9,617 nucleotides of DNA from Bacteroidota bacterium (lineage in GTDB: Bacteria; Bacteroidota; Bacteroidia; Flavobacteriales_D; JABDKJ01), in contig JAQCAN010000082.1 of the NCBI GenBank assembly GCA_027621335.1, forward strand, positions 1-9,617, written 5' to 3'. Both the position numbers and the translations under genes were made by a program. Below are positions 1 to 8,331 of this stretch, in pieces. Every line of letters begins with the position of its first letter. Position 1 is the first letter of the stretch. Below the pieces are notes generated by a model. The model did no database searches and was not told where the DNA came from. It worked only from the letters and a program-made list of their open reading frames with translations.

Positions 1-2343
1 TTGGGGGGAGCTACAGATGATCTTATACAAATAGCCAGTCAAGCCGAGTCAGGGGATGAGGCCTATCTGAAATCCTTCGAAAGGATCAAAGCCAGACACG
101 TGGATACCCTGACGGCCTTGATTTCTTCCGATATGCTGACCAGTCCTCTGTTAGAACTGGAATCTCAGCTCAACGAATTGAGCGAGACCCTCAGGGGAAT
201 CTTTCTGATACAAGAAGTTTCTGCACGAACCTTGGATTTGGTCCAATCGTTCGGGGAGCGACTATCGGCCTTCATGATCTCGAGATATTTCACTTCGCTG
301 GGAATGGTAAGCGCATTCAAGGATGCACGGCAATTCATTGTCACCAATGAACGGTATGGACATGCTGAAGTGGACATGGATCTGACTAAAAAGAGGATTG
401 GCGAAAACTTCAATGAGAAGATCCAAGTCCCTGTTGTGACGGGCTTCATCGCTGCTACGGAAGAAGGTCATACCACGACCTTGGGCAGAGGCGGTTCAGA
501 CTACACCGCTGCGATATTGGCCGCATGTACCCAGGCTGAATCACTGGAGATCTGGACGGATGTGGATGGTGTGCTCACCGCTGATCCAAGAGCCGTGCGT
601 CATGCCTATAGCATTCCAGAATTGAGCTATGAGGAGGCCATGGAGCTCTCGCATTTCGGGGCGAAGGTCATCTATCCTCCGACCATACAGCCCGCACTGA
701 CCAACAAGATTCCCATCCTCATCAAGAATACCTTTGCTCCTGAACAAGCGGGAAGTCGTATTTCCGAGGACACCCCTGTGCGCTCGGGTTCAGGTATGAC
801 TGGTTTGACTTCCATTCAGAACGTGAGCCTGCTCACCTTGGCAGGAAGTGGTCTGGTAGGGATACCGGGAACAGCTGCCCGATTATTCCTATGCCTAGGA
901 CGTCATGAAATCAACATCATCATGATCACCCAGGCCTCATCTGAACATAGCATCTGTGTCGCCATTTCCATGGACCAAGCGGCAATAGCCAAAGCAGCAG
1001 TGGATAAAGAATTCAGCAGAGAGATAGAGAAAGGCGTGGTGGATGGCACACGGATAGAAAGCGATCATTGTATAATCGCCATGGTGGGAGAAGGCATGCG
1101 CAAGCGCCCCGGGGTGGCAGGACGCTTATTCAGTGCCTTGGGACGGAATGGCATCAATGTAAGTGCGGTGGCCCAAGGCTCTTCAGAGCTGAATGTCACC
1201 TTCGCCATACACTCACAGGATAGAATCAAATCCCTGAATCTTTTGCATGATGCCTTCTTCCAAGAACAAACTGTGAAGCTCCACGTCTTCCTCATAGGAG
1301 TCGGATTGATAGGTAGCACTTTGTTGAGACAGATCGAAGATCAGCATCACATCCTGAAAAGAGAGAAACACCTCGACATCCGCATTGTCGGTATCGCCAA
1401 TAGCCGCAAAATGCTCTGCGACCGTGAAGGATTGAACTTGGAGAATTGGAAGAATCAGTTGGAGGAGTTGGGAGAAAAGAGCAGCTTGGAAAGTTTCGCG
1501 GAGCGGATGGTAGCCTACAACTTGGAGAATTCAGTCTTGGTGGATTGCACCGCCAATCCGTCAACACGTCACATCTACCAACATGTCCTAGGGAAGAGCA
1601 TGTCCATCAGCACGGCTAACAAAGTAGCTGCATCCAGCTCGCAGCAGGACTATGATGCCCTCATCGCATCGGCTCGTAGGAACAATGCCTTTTTCCTGAA
1701 TGAGACCAACGTAGGCGCAGGCCTACCAGTCCTGGCCACGCTCAGGAATATGGTAGAAAGTGGAGATAAGATCAAGGAATTGAAAGCCGTCATCTCAGGC
1801 TCCCTGTCCTACATCTTCAACCATTTCAATGGAGAACGAAGTTTCACGGAATTGGTCAAAGAGGCCCGTAGCCTAGGATTCACCGAGCCTGATCCTAGGG
1901 AAGACCTCTCGGGAAATGACATCAAACGCAAGATCATCATCCTGGCCCGAGTGGCGGGTTTCAAGTTGGAACCTGAGGACGTCATCGTGGAGCCTCTTCT
2001 TCCTAAGAGCTGCATGGATGCCCTTGATGTGGATAGTTTCTTTGTAGAACTGGAAGCACAAGCGGATTACTTTGATAAGATGATCAAAGACTGCTTGTCC
2101 AATGGGACCAGACTTCGTTATGTAGCGAGTTACAAGGATGGTCAGGCCAAGGTCAGCCTTGAACGTGTGGATGAGAACAGCCCCTTCTATAACTTGGCCA
2201 GCACCGATAATATGATCGTCATCCACTCCGACCGCTATGCAACCAGACCGCTGACTATCGCAGGCCCTGGTGCTGGGGCTGATGTGACGGCAGCTGGAGT
2301 CTTTGCCGAACTTATCCAGTTAGGGAACCTGAACCATGTCTGA
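1..2343 (+). CDS. thrA: Bifunctional aspartokinase I / homoserine dehydrogenase I (5' partial)
   Basis: Cytoplasmic enzyme for the first and third steps from aspartate to threonine: ATP-dependent phosphorylation of aspartate, and NAD(P)H-dependent reduction of aspartate semialdehyde to homoserine. The frame is open at base 1. The first codon (TTG) lies inside the conserved 'SALGGATD' region, and the N-terminal KFGGTSV motif of the kinase is missing, so about 40 residues lie upstream. Visible landmarks, numbered from base 1, are the kinase motifs GRGGSDYTAA (162-171) and WTDVDGV (185-191), two ACT regulatory repeats (about 277-322 and 358-403, the second containing AQGSSE), and the dehydrogenase dinucleotide loop GVGLIGS (433-439). 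Further on are TANK (538-541), ETNVGAGLP (568-576), SGSLSYIF (599-606) and TEPDPREDLSGND (628-640). The 780 visible residues plus the missing ones match the usual length of about 820. The ACT repeats imply feedback control by threonine, as in E. coli ThrA; this is inferred. It overlaps thrB by 8 bases. Confidence 0.97.
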   Translation: MGGATDDLIQIASQAESGDEAYLKSFERIKARHVDTLTALISSDMLTSPLLELESQLNELSETLRGIFLIQEVSARTLDLVQSFGERLSAFMISRYFTSLGMVSAFKDARQFIVTNERYGHAEVDMDLTKKRIGENFNEKIQVPVVTGFIAATEEGHTTTLGRGGSDYTAAILAACTQAESLEIWTDVDGVLTADPRAVRHAYSIPELSYEEAMELSHFGAKVIYPPTIQPALTNKIPILIKNTFAPEQAGSRISEDTPVRSGSGMTGLTSIQNVSLLTLAGSGLVGIPGTAARLFLCLGRHEINIIMITQASSEHSICVAISMDQAAIAKAAVDKEFSREIEKGVVDGTRIESDHCIIAMVGEGMRKRPGVAGRLFSALGRNGINVSAVAQGSSELNVTFAIHSQDRIKSLNLLHDAFFQEQTVKLHVFLIGVGLIGSTLLRQIEDQHHILKREKHLDIRIVGIANSRKMLCDREGLNLENWKNQLEELGEKSSLESFAERMVAYNLENSVLVDCTANPSTRHIYQHVLGKSMSISTANKVAASSSQQDYDALIASARRNNAFFLNETNVGAGLPVLATLRNMVESGDKIKELKAVISGSLSYIFNHFNGERSFTELVKEARSLGFTEPDPREDLSGNDIKRKIIILARVAGFKLEPEDVIVEPLLPKSCMDALDVDSFFVELEAQADYFDKMIKDCLSNGTRLRYVASYKDGQAKVSLERVDENSPFYNLASTDNMIVIHSDRYATRPLTIAGPGAGADVTAAGVFAELIQLGNLNHV

Positions 2344-3304
2344 TCGCCTCAAAAGCATATCAGCTACGGCACCTCCAACCATCGCCAACTTGGCCGTGGG
2401 TTTCGATATTCTGGGCATGGCCATCCAAGGAGAAGGGGATCTGGTGACCGCTTCTTTATCAAATCAGGCCGAACTTAGAATCACTAAGATCACAGGAGAT
2501 GGCGGTCGCTTGCCTCTTGACCCAACCAAGAACACAGTGACAGCTGGCATACTCATCTATTTGGATGACTTGATGAAAAAAGGGCTGATCTCAAAAGACA
2601 TTGGCATTGACATCGAAATAGAAAAACGAATGGCCCTAGGCACTGGAATGGGGTCCAGTGCTTCCAGCGCAGCAGCTGGCATCATGGCGGTGAATGCGCT
2701 CTTGGGAAGTCCCCTGAACAAAAAGGAACTTTCTCCCTATGCCTTGCAAAGCGAGGCTGTAGCCAGCGGAGGCATCCATGGAGACAATGTCATTCCTGCG
2801 CTATGGGGTGGAACGGTACTCATGCGCAGTGAGGAACCCTTTCATGCAGTCAATTTACCCTCATTTTCAAGTCTGTCCATCTTAGTCATCCATCCGCATG
2901 TGGAAGTGATGACCTCTGAATCCAGGTCCAGATTGAAAACTGAAGTGCCTTTGAAGACTTACATCAAACAGTCAGCGGACCTGGCCCTGTTCGTTCATGC
3001 GAGCCATAGCGGTGATGTTGCCTTATTGAGAGGTTGCTTAAAAGACCACGTCATAGGTCCTCAACGGGAAAAGGACATTCCATGGATGAAGGAGGTCTCT
3101 GAGATCTGCATGTCCAACAATGCCATCAATTACAACATCAGCGGCTCAGGTCCTTCGACCTTCGCTTTTTTTGAACGCAAAGAAGAAGCCGAGAAAGCCG
3201 AACATAACGTGCGCTCATTCTTCGAAGAGCATCAGATGTCCGTAGACCTCCTTATCAGCAAGGTGGATGAGCAGGGTGCCCGAATCATTGACTCCAGACC
3301 ATGA
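2336..3304 (+). CDS. thrB: Homoserine kinase
   Basis: GHMP-superfamily kinase that phosphorylates homoserine to O-phosphohomoserine in the cytoplasm, the substrate of the next gene product. The 322 residues are close to the family norm of about 310. It shows the N-terminal ATAPPTIANLAVGFDILG segment (10-27), the phosphate-binding loop ALGTGMGSSASSAAAG (100-115), GDNVIPALWGG (149-159) and the C-terminal GHMP motif NISGSGPSTFAF (267-278). The ATG at 2336 lies inside the end of thrA (8-base overlap) with no Shine-Dalgarno sequence, which points to translational coupling. The start is supported because the conserved substrate-binding segment begins only nine residues in. The stop overlaps the thrC start as ATGA. 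No missing key residues were noticed. Confidence 0.97.
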   Translation: MSDRLKSISATAPPTIANLAVGFDILGMAIQGEGDLVTASLSNQAELRITKITGDGGRLPLDPTKNTVTAGILIYLDDLMKKGLISKDIGIDIEIEKRMALGTGMGSSASSAAAGIMAVNALLGSPLNKKELSPYALQSEAVASGGIHGDNVIPALWGGTVLMRSEEPFHAVNLPSFSSLSILVIHPHVEVMTSESRSRLKTEVPLKTYIKQSADLALFVHASHSGDVALLRGCLKDHVIGPQREKDIPWMKEVSEICMSNNAINYNISGSGPSTFAFFERKEEAEKAEHNVRSFFEEHQMSVDLLISKVDEQGARIIDSRP

Positions 3305-4590
3305 GATTTTACAGTACAAAGAGCCCTGAACGATTTGTCGACCTGAGGACCGCGGTCCTCCAAAGCCTCCCAGCTGATGGTGGGCTCTACATGCCAGAAA
3401 GCATTCCTCAATTGCCGGCTTCATTTTTTGAGCACCTGCCCGAGATGAGTTTCAAAGAGATGGCCATGGTGCTGTGCACACCCTATTTGGAATCAGATTT
3501 CAGTTCAGATGAGATACGGGACATCATCGATACGGCCGTGAGTTTCCCAGCCCCATTGGTGGCTGTGGATGAGCGCATCAGCAGCTTGGAGCTCTGGCAT
3601 GGACCTACTTTGGCCTTCAAGGATTTCGGGGCCCGCTTCATGGCAGCCATCATGGGGCGTTTGGTCAAAGAGGAGCCGCGTGAGCTGCATATCTTGGTCG
3701 CGACCAGTGGAGATACAGGTGGTGCAGTCGCCTCAGGATTCCTGGGCATCGACAAGGTCAAAGTGACCATCCTCTACCCAGCTGGAAAAGTAAGCCCATT
3801 GCAGGAGAAGCAGTTGACCACTCTGGGACAGAACATCCAGGCATTGAAGGTCGAGGGGACCTTTGACGATTGCCAGGGCATGGTGAAGACCGCCTTTCTG
3901 GACAAGGAATTGAACGAGCGATTCATGCTGGCCTCAGCCAACAGCATCAACATCAGCCGTCTCATTCCTCAGATGTTCTACTATGCCAATGCCTATGCGC
4001 AGGCTGAACAAAAAGAAAAATTGGTCGTGGCCGTTCCCTCAGGAAATTTCGGGAACATGACGGCTGGACTCATGGCCAAGCACATGGGACTGCCGATTCA
4101 TCGCTTCATCGCGGCCACCAATGTGAACGACATAGTACCCGAATATCTGAACAGCGGTATTTTCAATCCAAGGCCTTCCGTCCCTACCATCTCCAACGCC
4201 ATGGATGTAGGCGATCCTTCCAATTTCCAGAGGATGTTGGATCTATACTCCGGAGAGCACGCTAGAATGATCGAGGACGTCCAAGGCTTCGCCTATACAG
4301 ATGAACAGACCAAGGAATGTATTCAGGAAGTTCATGGTCGCACTGGATATGTTATGGATCCGCATGGAGCGGTGGCCTATCTGGCTTTGCAGGATTCCCT
4401 TGGAGAAGGGGAACATGGCATCCTTCTGGAGACCGCCCATCCAGCCAAATTCCTGCCGGTCATGAAACCTCTTATTCAGGACTTTCCAATCCCTGAGCGC
4501 CTAGCCGAATTAGATGAAGAACCTGCCTTCTTCCACGATACGCCTGCTGAGTTCGAGGCCCTGAAATCCTTTATGTTCGAACAGTACTAA
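3301..4590 (+). CDS. thrC: Threonine synthase
   Basis: PLP-dependent fold-type II enzyme converting O-phosphohomoserine to threonine and phosphate, the last step of the pathway. At 429 residues it matches the E. coli-type ThrC length. The N-terminus MRFYSTKSPE is typical of the family. The PLP lysine is K107 in LWHGPTLAFKDFGARFM (98-114). The phosphate-binding glycine/serine loop ATSGDTGGAV (134-143), SANSINISRL (212-221) and PSGNFGN (246-252) are all present. The start ATG (3301) overlaps the thrB stop by 4 bases (ATGA), so thrABC reads as one operon in the E. coli order. A stable hairpin lies 49-71 bases after the stop, suggesting that the operon ends or is attenuated there. Confidence 0.97.
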   Translation: MRFYSTKSPERFVDLRTAVLQSLPADGGLYMPESIPQLPASFFEHLPEMSFKEMAMVLCTPYLESDFSSDEIRDIIDTAVSFPAPLVAVDERISSLELWHGPTLAFKDFGARFMAAIMGRLVKEEPRELHILVATSGDTGGAVASGFLGIDKVKVTILYPAGKVSPLQEKQLTTLGQNIQALKVEGTFDDCQGMVKTAFLDKELNERFMLASANSINISRLIPQMFYYANAYAQAEQKEKLVVAVPSGNFGNMTAGLMAKHMGLPIHRFIAATNVNDIVPEYLNSGIFNPRPSVPTISNAMDVGDPSNFQRMLDLYSGEHARMIEDVQGFAYTDEQTKECIQEVHGRTGYVMDPHGAVAYLALQDSLGEGEHGILLETAHPAKFLPVMKPLIQDFPIPERLAELDEEPAFFHDTPAEFEALKSFMFEQY

Positions 4591-4826
4591 CCCGAGATTG
4601 ATTGTCTTCAACGGAAGGCCGTCAACAAGTCTTCCTCGTTGGTAATCCGCTAGGATTATCAGGCCTATCTTTGAACGTTCGCTGATCAGAAAGGGAATCA
4701 AACCCTCAGTAAGGGCATGGAAATCCAATAATATTAACGGATAGTTGGAAGACCCGAGCTTGAGTTTGCCCTAATTCGTCCTCATAATTCGACACAATTT
4801 AAAAGCCCAATAGCTGGACCGGATCT
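4591..4826 (+). other. Intergenic region between thrC and the YfcC-type carrier
   Basis: 236 bases with no convincing ORF. It holds the hairpin at 4639-4662, a palindrome CTGATCAG (4682-4689), and a short imperfect stem CCCT/AGGG around 4702-4715. A weak candidate promoter for the downstream carrier is TTTG at 4765-4768 followed 16 bases later by TAATTCG (4785-4791). This is shorter and poorer than the Bacteroidota consensus, so it is only a possibility. The carrier probably has its own transcript. Confidence 0.4.
4639..4662 (+). terminator. Hairpin after thrC, possible terminator
   Basis: GGTAATCC (4641-4648), loop GCTA, GGATTATC (4653-4660) forms an 8-base-pair stem with one G-U pair. It can extend by one A-T and one further wobble pair to 4639-4662. 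It begins about 50 bases after the thrC stop. The bases that follow (AGGCCTATCTTTG) are not a strong T-tract, so a classical rho-independent terminator is uncertain. An mRNA 3'-end stabilising stem is the alternative. Confidence 0.45.
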
Positions 4827-6212
4827 ATGCCTGATTTCTCCAAACTCAAAGCTCCTGATTCACTGGTCATCATCTCGATGATACTATTACTGTTCACCCT
4901 TCTGACCTGGCTCATCCCAGCGGGTGAGTTCCTGCGAGAAGAAGTCAATGGAAGACTCTTGGTCGTTCCTGGCACATATAGCGAGATCGGCTCCGATGCA
5001 CAAGGCATAGGCGACCTGCTCAGGGCTCCGTTCGAAGGCTTTGTGAAGGCCTCCCATATCATCGCTTTCGTATTGTTGGTCGGTGGTGCGTTCCAGATGT
5101 TGACGGCCACTGGAGCTATCGATGCGGCTTTGTTCAAAGTCTTGGCAAAGGCCAAGAGAAGTCCCTCCTCCAAAGGCTGGATCATCGCTTTGTTGATGAG
5201 CATCTTCTCATTGGCCGGAATGACCTTCGGTATGAGCGAGGAGACCTTGGTCTTTGTGCTCATCACTCTGCCCTTGGCAAGGAGCATGGGCTATGATGCC
5301 ATTGTGGGCGTGGCCATCCCCTTCGTGGGGGCAGGAATGGGATTTGCAGGGGCCGCATTCAATCCTTTCACTGTAGGCATAGCCCAAGGTATCGCGGAGC
5401 TCCCGATTTTCAGTGGATTCGAATACCGACTATTTCTCTGGACAGCCTTCACGCTGATTGGAATCACCTTCGTCCTCAGCTATGCGCGTTCATTGGATAA
5501 AGGGCGGATAGCTCCATTCTACGGGACCAATTCGGCCCATGCTACTGAGGTCCAAGAACAGCACTTGGACGGTCGGAGAAAAGGCATACTCCTCCTCTTC
5601 TTGCTCTCCCTCGTCCTGGTGATGTATGGAGCCGTGAAGTTGGACTGGTACATTCCCGAGATCTGCGCGCTGTTCTTGAGCCTGGGCATCCTGTCCAGCA
5701 TCATCAGTCGACAGAGCACAGAGTCAGCTATCACCGCTTTTTACACAGGGGCCAAAGCCCTGCTCCCCGCAGGATTGATCATCGCCTTGTCCAATTCCGT
5801 ACTGGTCATTGCTGAAGACGGGCACATCATCGACACCATGCTTTTCGCCCTTTCCGAGCAGGTCGGTGAATTGCCCAAATTCATCAGTATCCAGCTCATG
5901 TTCTTCGTGCAGGGCTTTATCAATTTCTTCATCCCTTCCGGTTCAGGTCAAGCGGCCATCACCATGCCCATCATGACCCCCTTGGCCGATTTGCTTGGCA
6001 TCTCCAGACAGACCGCGGTCCTCGCCTATCAGCTGGGAGATGGACTCTTCAACCTTGTCATTCCCACCAGCGGAGTCACCATGGGCATCTTGGCCATAGG
6101 TGGAATTCCTTTCGCCACTTGGCTGAAGTGGATCTGGAAACTCATGCTCATCTCCATCCTCGTCTCCATGCTCTTCTTGGCCCTTCCGGTCTCGGTCTTT
6201 ACCTGGATGTAA
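4827..6212 (+). CDS. YfcC family (DcuC-like, PF03606) membrane carrier
   Basis: Multi-pass inner-membrane carrier of the ion-transporter superfamily, in the family often annotated as YfcC, C4-dicarboxylate anaerobic carrier or arginine/ornithine-antiporter-like. The 461 residues include roughly 11-12 hydrophobic segments, the first at about 13-31 after a short charged N-terminus. Family-like features are GMTFGMSEET (131-140), the first half-site AAFNPFTVGIAQG (176-188), a polar cytoplasmic linker at about 221-252, and the second half-site FFIPSGSGQA (367-376) followed by QLGDGLFNLVIPTSG (402-416). These two re-entrant NP/PSG motifs are the probable substrate and cation sites. The substrate is not readable from sequence; dicarboxylates, basic amino acids and peptides have all been proposed for relatives. 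The ATG at 4827 puts the first membrane helix at the expected distance. It sits 236 bases after thrC and 77 bases before the next carrier start, so it may be co-transcribed with that gene. Confidence 0.88.
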   Translation: MPDFSKLKAPDSLVIISMILLLFTLLTWLIPAGEFLREEVNGRLLVVPGTYSEIGSDAQGIGDLLRAPFEGFVKASHIIAFVLLVGGAFQMLTATGAIDAALFKVLAKAKRSPSSKGWIIALLMSIFSLAGMTFGMSEETLVFVLITLPLARSMGYDAIVGVAIPFVGAGMGFAGAAFNPFTVGIAQGIAELPIFSGFEYRLFLWTAFTLIGITFVLSYARSLDKGRIAPFYGTNSAHATEVQEQHLDGRRKGILLLFLLSLVLVMYGAVKLDWYIPEICALFLSLGILSSIISRQSTESAITAFYTGAKALLPAGLIIALSNSVLVIAEDGHIIDTMLFALSEQVGELPKFISIQLMFFVQGFINFFIPSGSGQAAITMPIMTPLADLLGISRQTAVLAYQLGDGLFNLVIPTSGVTMGILAIGGIPFATWLKWIWKLMLISILVSMLFLALPVSVFTWM

Positions 6213-6289
6213 GGGCCATATTCTGTTTGTCTTAATTCTCCCGTATTCCCTAGGTCACTCAGTGGATATTCTGACCTTTGCACCCTGCT

Positions 6290-7918
6290 ATGAAAGACCT
6301 CCTTGTCGACAATCCTCTCGTCCTACTTTTTGTGGTCGCTGCCATCGGTTATTCGGTGGGCAATGTGAAGATCCGCGGATTCTCATTAGGCGTATCAGCG
6401 GTGCTCTTCACAGGCTTGCTCATTGGAGCCCTAGACGTCAGATTCTCGATTCCCGATGTCGTCCTGCAGCTGGGACTGGCCATCTTCGTCTACTCTGTGG
6501 GATTGAGCTCGGGGCCTGCCTTCTTTGAGATGTACCGTAAGCAAGGACTGAAGGATTTCGGATTCATTTTTGGAACCCTGTTTCTTACAGGACTCATTAC
6601 GGCCGGGCTATGGTACCTCATGGATTTCAGCTCGGCCATGGCCACGGGCATTTACGCAGGAAGCACCACCAACACGGCCGCCTTGGCGGGATTGCTGGAT
6701 TACTTCAATGGGAATTTCACATCCAAAGAAGCTGAGCTACTCGCAGAGCAATCCGTCATCGGATACAGTTTTGCCTATCCTATGGGTGTGTTGGGGGGCA
6801 TGATCGCCATCGTATGGGTGCAGAAACTCTTGAAAATCGATTTCAAAGAAGAGACTCGCAAGTGGCGAAAGGTCTATCCGCTGGATGAGACCTTGACCAG
6901 CTGTGCGATAGAGATCACCAATAAGGAAGTGTGCGGAAGAGACCTCAGGGATGTGATCTCTGGCTATGACTGGAACGTGAACTTCGGGCGCATCCTTCAA
7001 GATGATAGACTTGGACTCATCAACTGGAGCACCAATTTCAAACTGGGGGATAAGATTATCCTAGTGGGGAGTGAAGATGACCTGAATGCCGCCATCGAGA
7101 CCTTCGGGAAACGAGTGAAAATGCCTCATTCCAAGGACAGCAGGGCTTTTGACACCAAGATGATCTTCGTCTCCAACCCCATGGTGGCCGGGAAGACTAT
7201 CGCCTCGCTCAACCTGGATGAGCGCTTCAATGCCATCATCACCCGCATACGCAGGGGGGATGTGGAGATGCTGGCCAAAGGGGACACCATATTGGAGTTG
7301 GGGGACCGAATCCGCTTCATGGCGCGAAGGCAGGACCTAAAGGAACTTTCAGAGCTCTTTGGGGACAGCTACCACCAGTCCAGCCGCTTGAACCTCTTCA
7401 GCTTCGGGATAGGGATGGGCTTGGGGCTCTTGCTTGGGAATGTGCAGTTCGACCTTGGGCCAGGCATTTCCTTCAAACTCGGTTATGCCGGAGGCCCCTT
7501 GATCATAGGCCTTCTTCTCGGAGGACTCAGAAGGACGGGAAACGTGGTCTGGTCCCTGCCTTATGGGGCCAATGTCACCTTGCAGCAGATCGGGCTCATC
7601 TTGCTCTTGGCATCCTTGGGCATCAAATCAGGAAGTGCGCTCATCACCAGCCTGAGCATAGAGAGCTTGTGGATCATCTTGGCCTCGGGCATCATCAGCA
7701 TTGGGACGGCCTTTGCGGCTCTGTATATCGGCTATAAATGGATGAAAAAGCCATTTGGCCTTTTGATGGGCATGGTCTCCAACCAGCCGGCCATCTTGGA
7801 TTTCTCCTTGGAACGCTCAGGCAGTCGCCTGCCTAATTTCGGATTCACGATGATCTTCCCCATCGCCTTGATCCTGAAGATCCTAATCGCTCAGATGCTG
7901 TTCATCTTCTTGAATTGA
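6290..7918 (+). CDS. Aspartate:alanine exchanger (AspT/YidE) family transporter with RCK_C domains
   Basis: Inner-membrane secondary carrier of 542 residues, close to the family's usual 540-565. The layout is typical of AspT, YidE and YbjL: about five N-terminal helices (8-180) containing YAGSTTNTAALAG (122-134), two soluble RCK_C (TrkA_C-like) domains (about 195-270 and 285-360), then a second membrane half (369-541) with GGPLIIGLLLGG (401-412) and MGMVSNQPAILDF (493-505). The two TNTA/SNQPA motifs are the repeated core of the family. Characterised AspT swaps aspartate for alanine; the substrate here is inferred only. The start chosen is ATG 6290. A TTG four codons upstream (6278) is also in frame but less likely. 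The last 15 codons and the stop lie in a 52-base segment repeated at 8471-8522, so this tail may have been supplied by the insertion downstream. Confidence 0.88.
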   Translation: MKDLLVDNPLVLLFVVAAIGYSVGNVKIRGFSLGVSAVLFTGLLIGALDVRFSIPDVVLQLGLAIFVYSVGLSSGPAFFEMYRKQGLKDFGFIFGTLFLTGLITAGLWYLMDFSSAMATGIYAGSTTNTAALAGLLDYFNGNFTSKEAELLAEQSVIGYSFAYPMGVLGGMIAIVWVQKLLKIDFKEETRKWRKVYPLDETLTSCAIEITNKEVCGRDLRDVISGYDWNVNFGRILQDDRLGLINWSTNFKLGDKIILVGSEDDLNAAIETFGKRVKMPHSKDSRAFDTKMIFVSNPMVAGKTIASLNLDERFNAIITRIRRGDVEMLAKGDTILELGDRIRFMARRQDLKELSELFGDSYHQSSRLNLFSFGIGMGLGLLLGNVQFDLGPGISFKLGYAGGPLIIGLLLGGLRRTGNVVWSLPYGANVTLQQIGLILLLASLGIKSGSALITSLSIESLWIILASGIISIGTAFAALYIGYKWMKKPFGLLMGMVSNQPAILDFSLERSGSRLPNFGFTMIFPIALILKILIAQMLFIFLN

Positions 7919-7922
7919 GAAG
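7871..7922 (+). repeat. 52-base direct repeat, copy 1 (functional tail of the exchanger gene)
   Basis: Matches 8471-8522 at 49 of 52 positions, exactly 600 bases apart. It covers codons 528-542 and the stop of the exchanger gene plus 4 bases. The flanks outside these limits do not match. An inverted repeat CTTCT/AGAAG (7906-7910 and 7918-7922) with a 7-base spacer TGAATTG overlaps the stop codon. It reads like an attachment-site or target-duplication copy; this is inferred. Confidence 0.92.
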
Positions 7923-7954
7923 GAATGCTTGTGTTCATGCTTAACCAGCACTAG

Positions 7955-8100
7955 TCATCTGTAATATCCAAACCAGCGTACGTCCAGGTTTCCGTTAGGT
8001 CCGGAAAAAGCCTCTTTGTATCTGATAGCGAAGGTTCTCACCTTCCTCGTGGCCGAATAAAAGGCAACATAGTAAGCAAATGAGAAATATTTAAACAGGA
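7955..8100 (-). pseudogene. Possible C-terminal remnant of an unidentified protein
   Basis: The minus strand is open from about 8140 to a TGA at 7955-7957. From 8041 downward it reads VRTFAIRYKEAFSGPN then GNLDVRWFGYYR before the stop, and upstream of that FAYYVAFYSATRK. The composition is varied and protein-like, unlike typical shadow translations. There is no good start, and the upstream part runs into the antitoxin gene on the other strand, so at most it is the 3' end of a broken gene brought in with the insert. I do not recognise the family, and it may be a chance open frame. Confidence 0.3.
8030..8045. other. Short perfect hairpin upstream of the first antitoxin gene
   Basis: GAAGGT (8030-8035), loop TCTC, ACCTTC (8040-8045): six perfect base pairs about 55 bases before the antitoxin start. 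It could be an operator half-site pair for autoregulation or simply chance. No recognisable -33/-7 promoter pair was found beside it. Confidence 0.2.
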
Positions 8101-8331
8101 ATGGGTCGAGCAACAGAAATAAGACATGAGTTGATCGAATTTATCCAGCGGGAGTCCGACACGAGTATCCTAAAAGCTATCAGGACGCTGTTGAGCAAGA
8201 AAAGTCTTGACAGCTCAATGAAAGAAAAACTCACCCAACGGGCAATGAAGTCAGAGAATGACATCAAAGCAGGAAGAGTGTTCACTCAAGGAGAAGCGAT
8301 AAAGCGCACCGATCTTTCGCTGGGCAAATGA
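8101..8331 (+). CDS. Antitoxin-like protein of a RelE/ParE-type module (first module)
   Basis: A 76-residue, charged, mostly helical protein resembling the small antitoxin or 'addiction module component' proteins paired with ParE/RelE toxins in Bacteroidota. The N-terminal half has alternating hydrophobics (LIEFIQRESD, 11-20; ILKAIRTLL, 23-31). The C-terminal half carries the family-like stretch AMKSENDIKAGRVFTQGEAI (48-67), which parallels AEKQIAAGKYTTQEDL in the second module. Such antitoxins normally bind and neutralise the toxin and repress their own promoter; this is family knowledge. Its stop overlaps the next start as ATGA, the usual coupling in these modules. The partner toxin is truncated, so this is probably an orphan antitoxin. 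Bases just upstream are A/T-rich (AAATATTTAAACAGGA). The exact family was not identified with certainty. Confidence 0.7.
   Translation: MGRATEIRHELIEFIQRESDTSILKAIRTLLSKKSLDSSMKEKLTQRAMKSENDIKAGRVFTQGEAIKRTDLSLGK

Noticed and set aside
1..3. TTG at base 1 as the true start of thrA.
   Set aside because: It is the internal Leu of the conserved SALGG region. The kinase motif KFGGTSV must lie upstream, so the gene is cut by the window edge.
1873..2226. 117-codon minus-strand frame inside thrA.
   Set aside because: Antisense shadow of a strongly conserved dehydrogenase segment, with no independent evidence.
4799..5287. 162-codon open frame on the minus strand opposite the YfcC-type carrier.
   Set aside because: It lies fully antisense to a clear membrane-protein gene, has low-complexity Ser/Pro-rich shadow composition and no family motifs.
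6278..6289. Upstream TTG start for the exchanger adding four residues.
   Set aside because: ATG at 6290 gives a normal family N-terminus; the four extra residues (M/L-H-P-A) have no support.
7939..8000. Possible integron attC site: GCTTAAC (7939-7945, fits RYYYAAC) and GTTAGGT (7994-8000, fits GTTRRRY), 62 bases, beside toxin-antitoxin genes that are common integron cassettes.
   Set aside because: The two boxes are poorly complementary to each other, no convincing inner L-box stem exists (only AAACC/GGTTT), and no second site or integrase is present. The 52-base repeat explains the insertion better.
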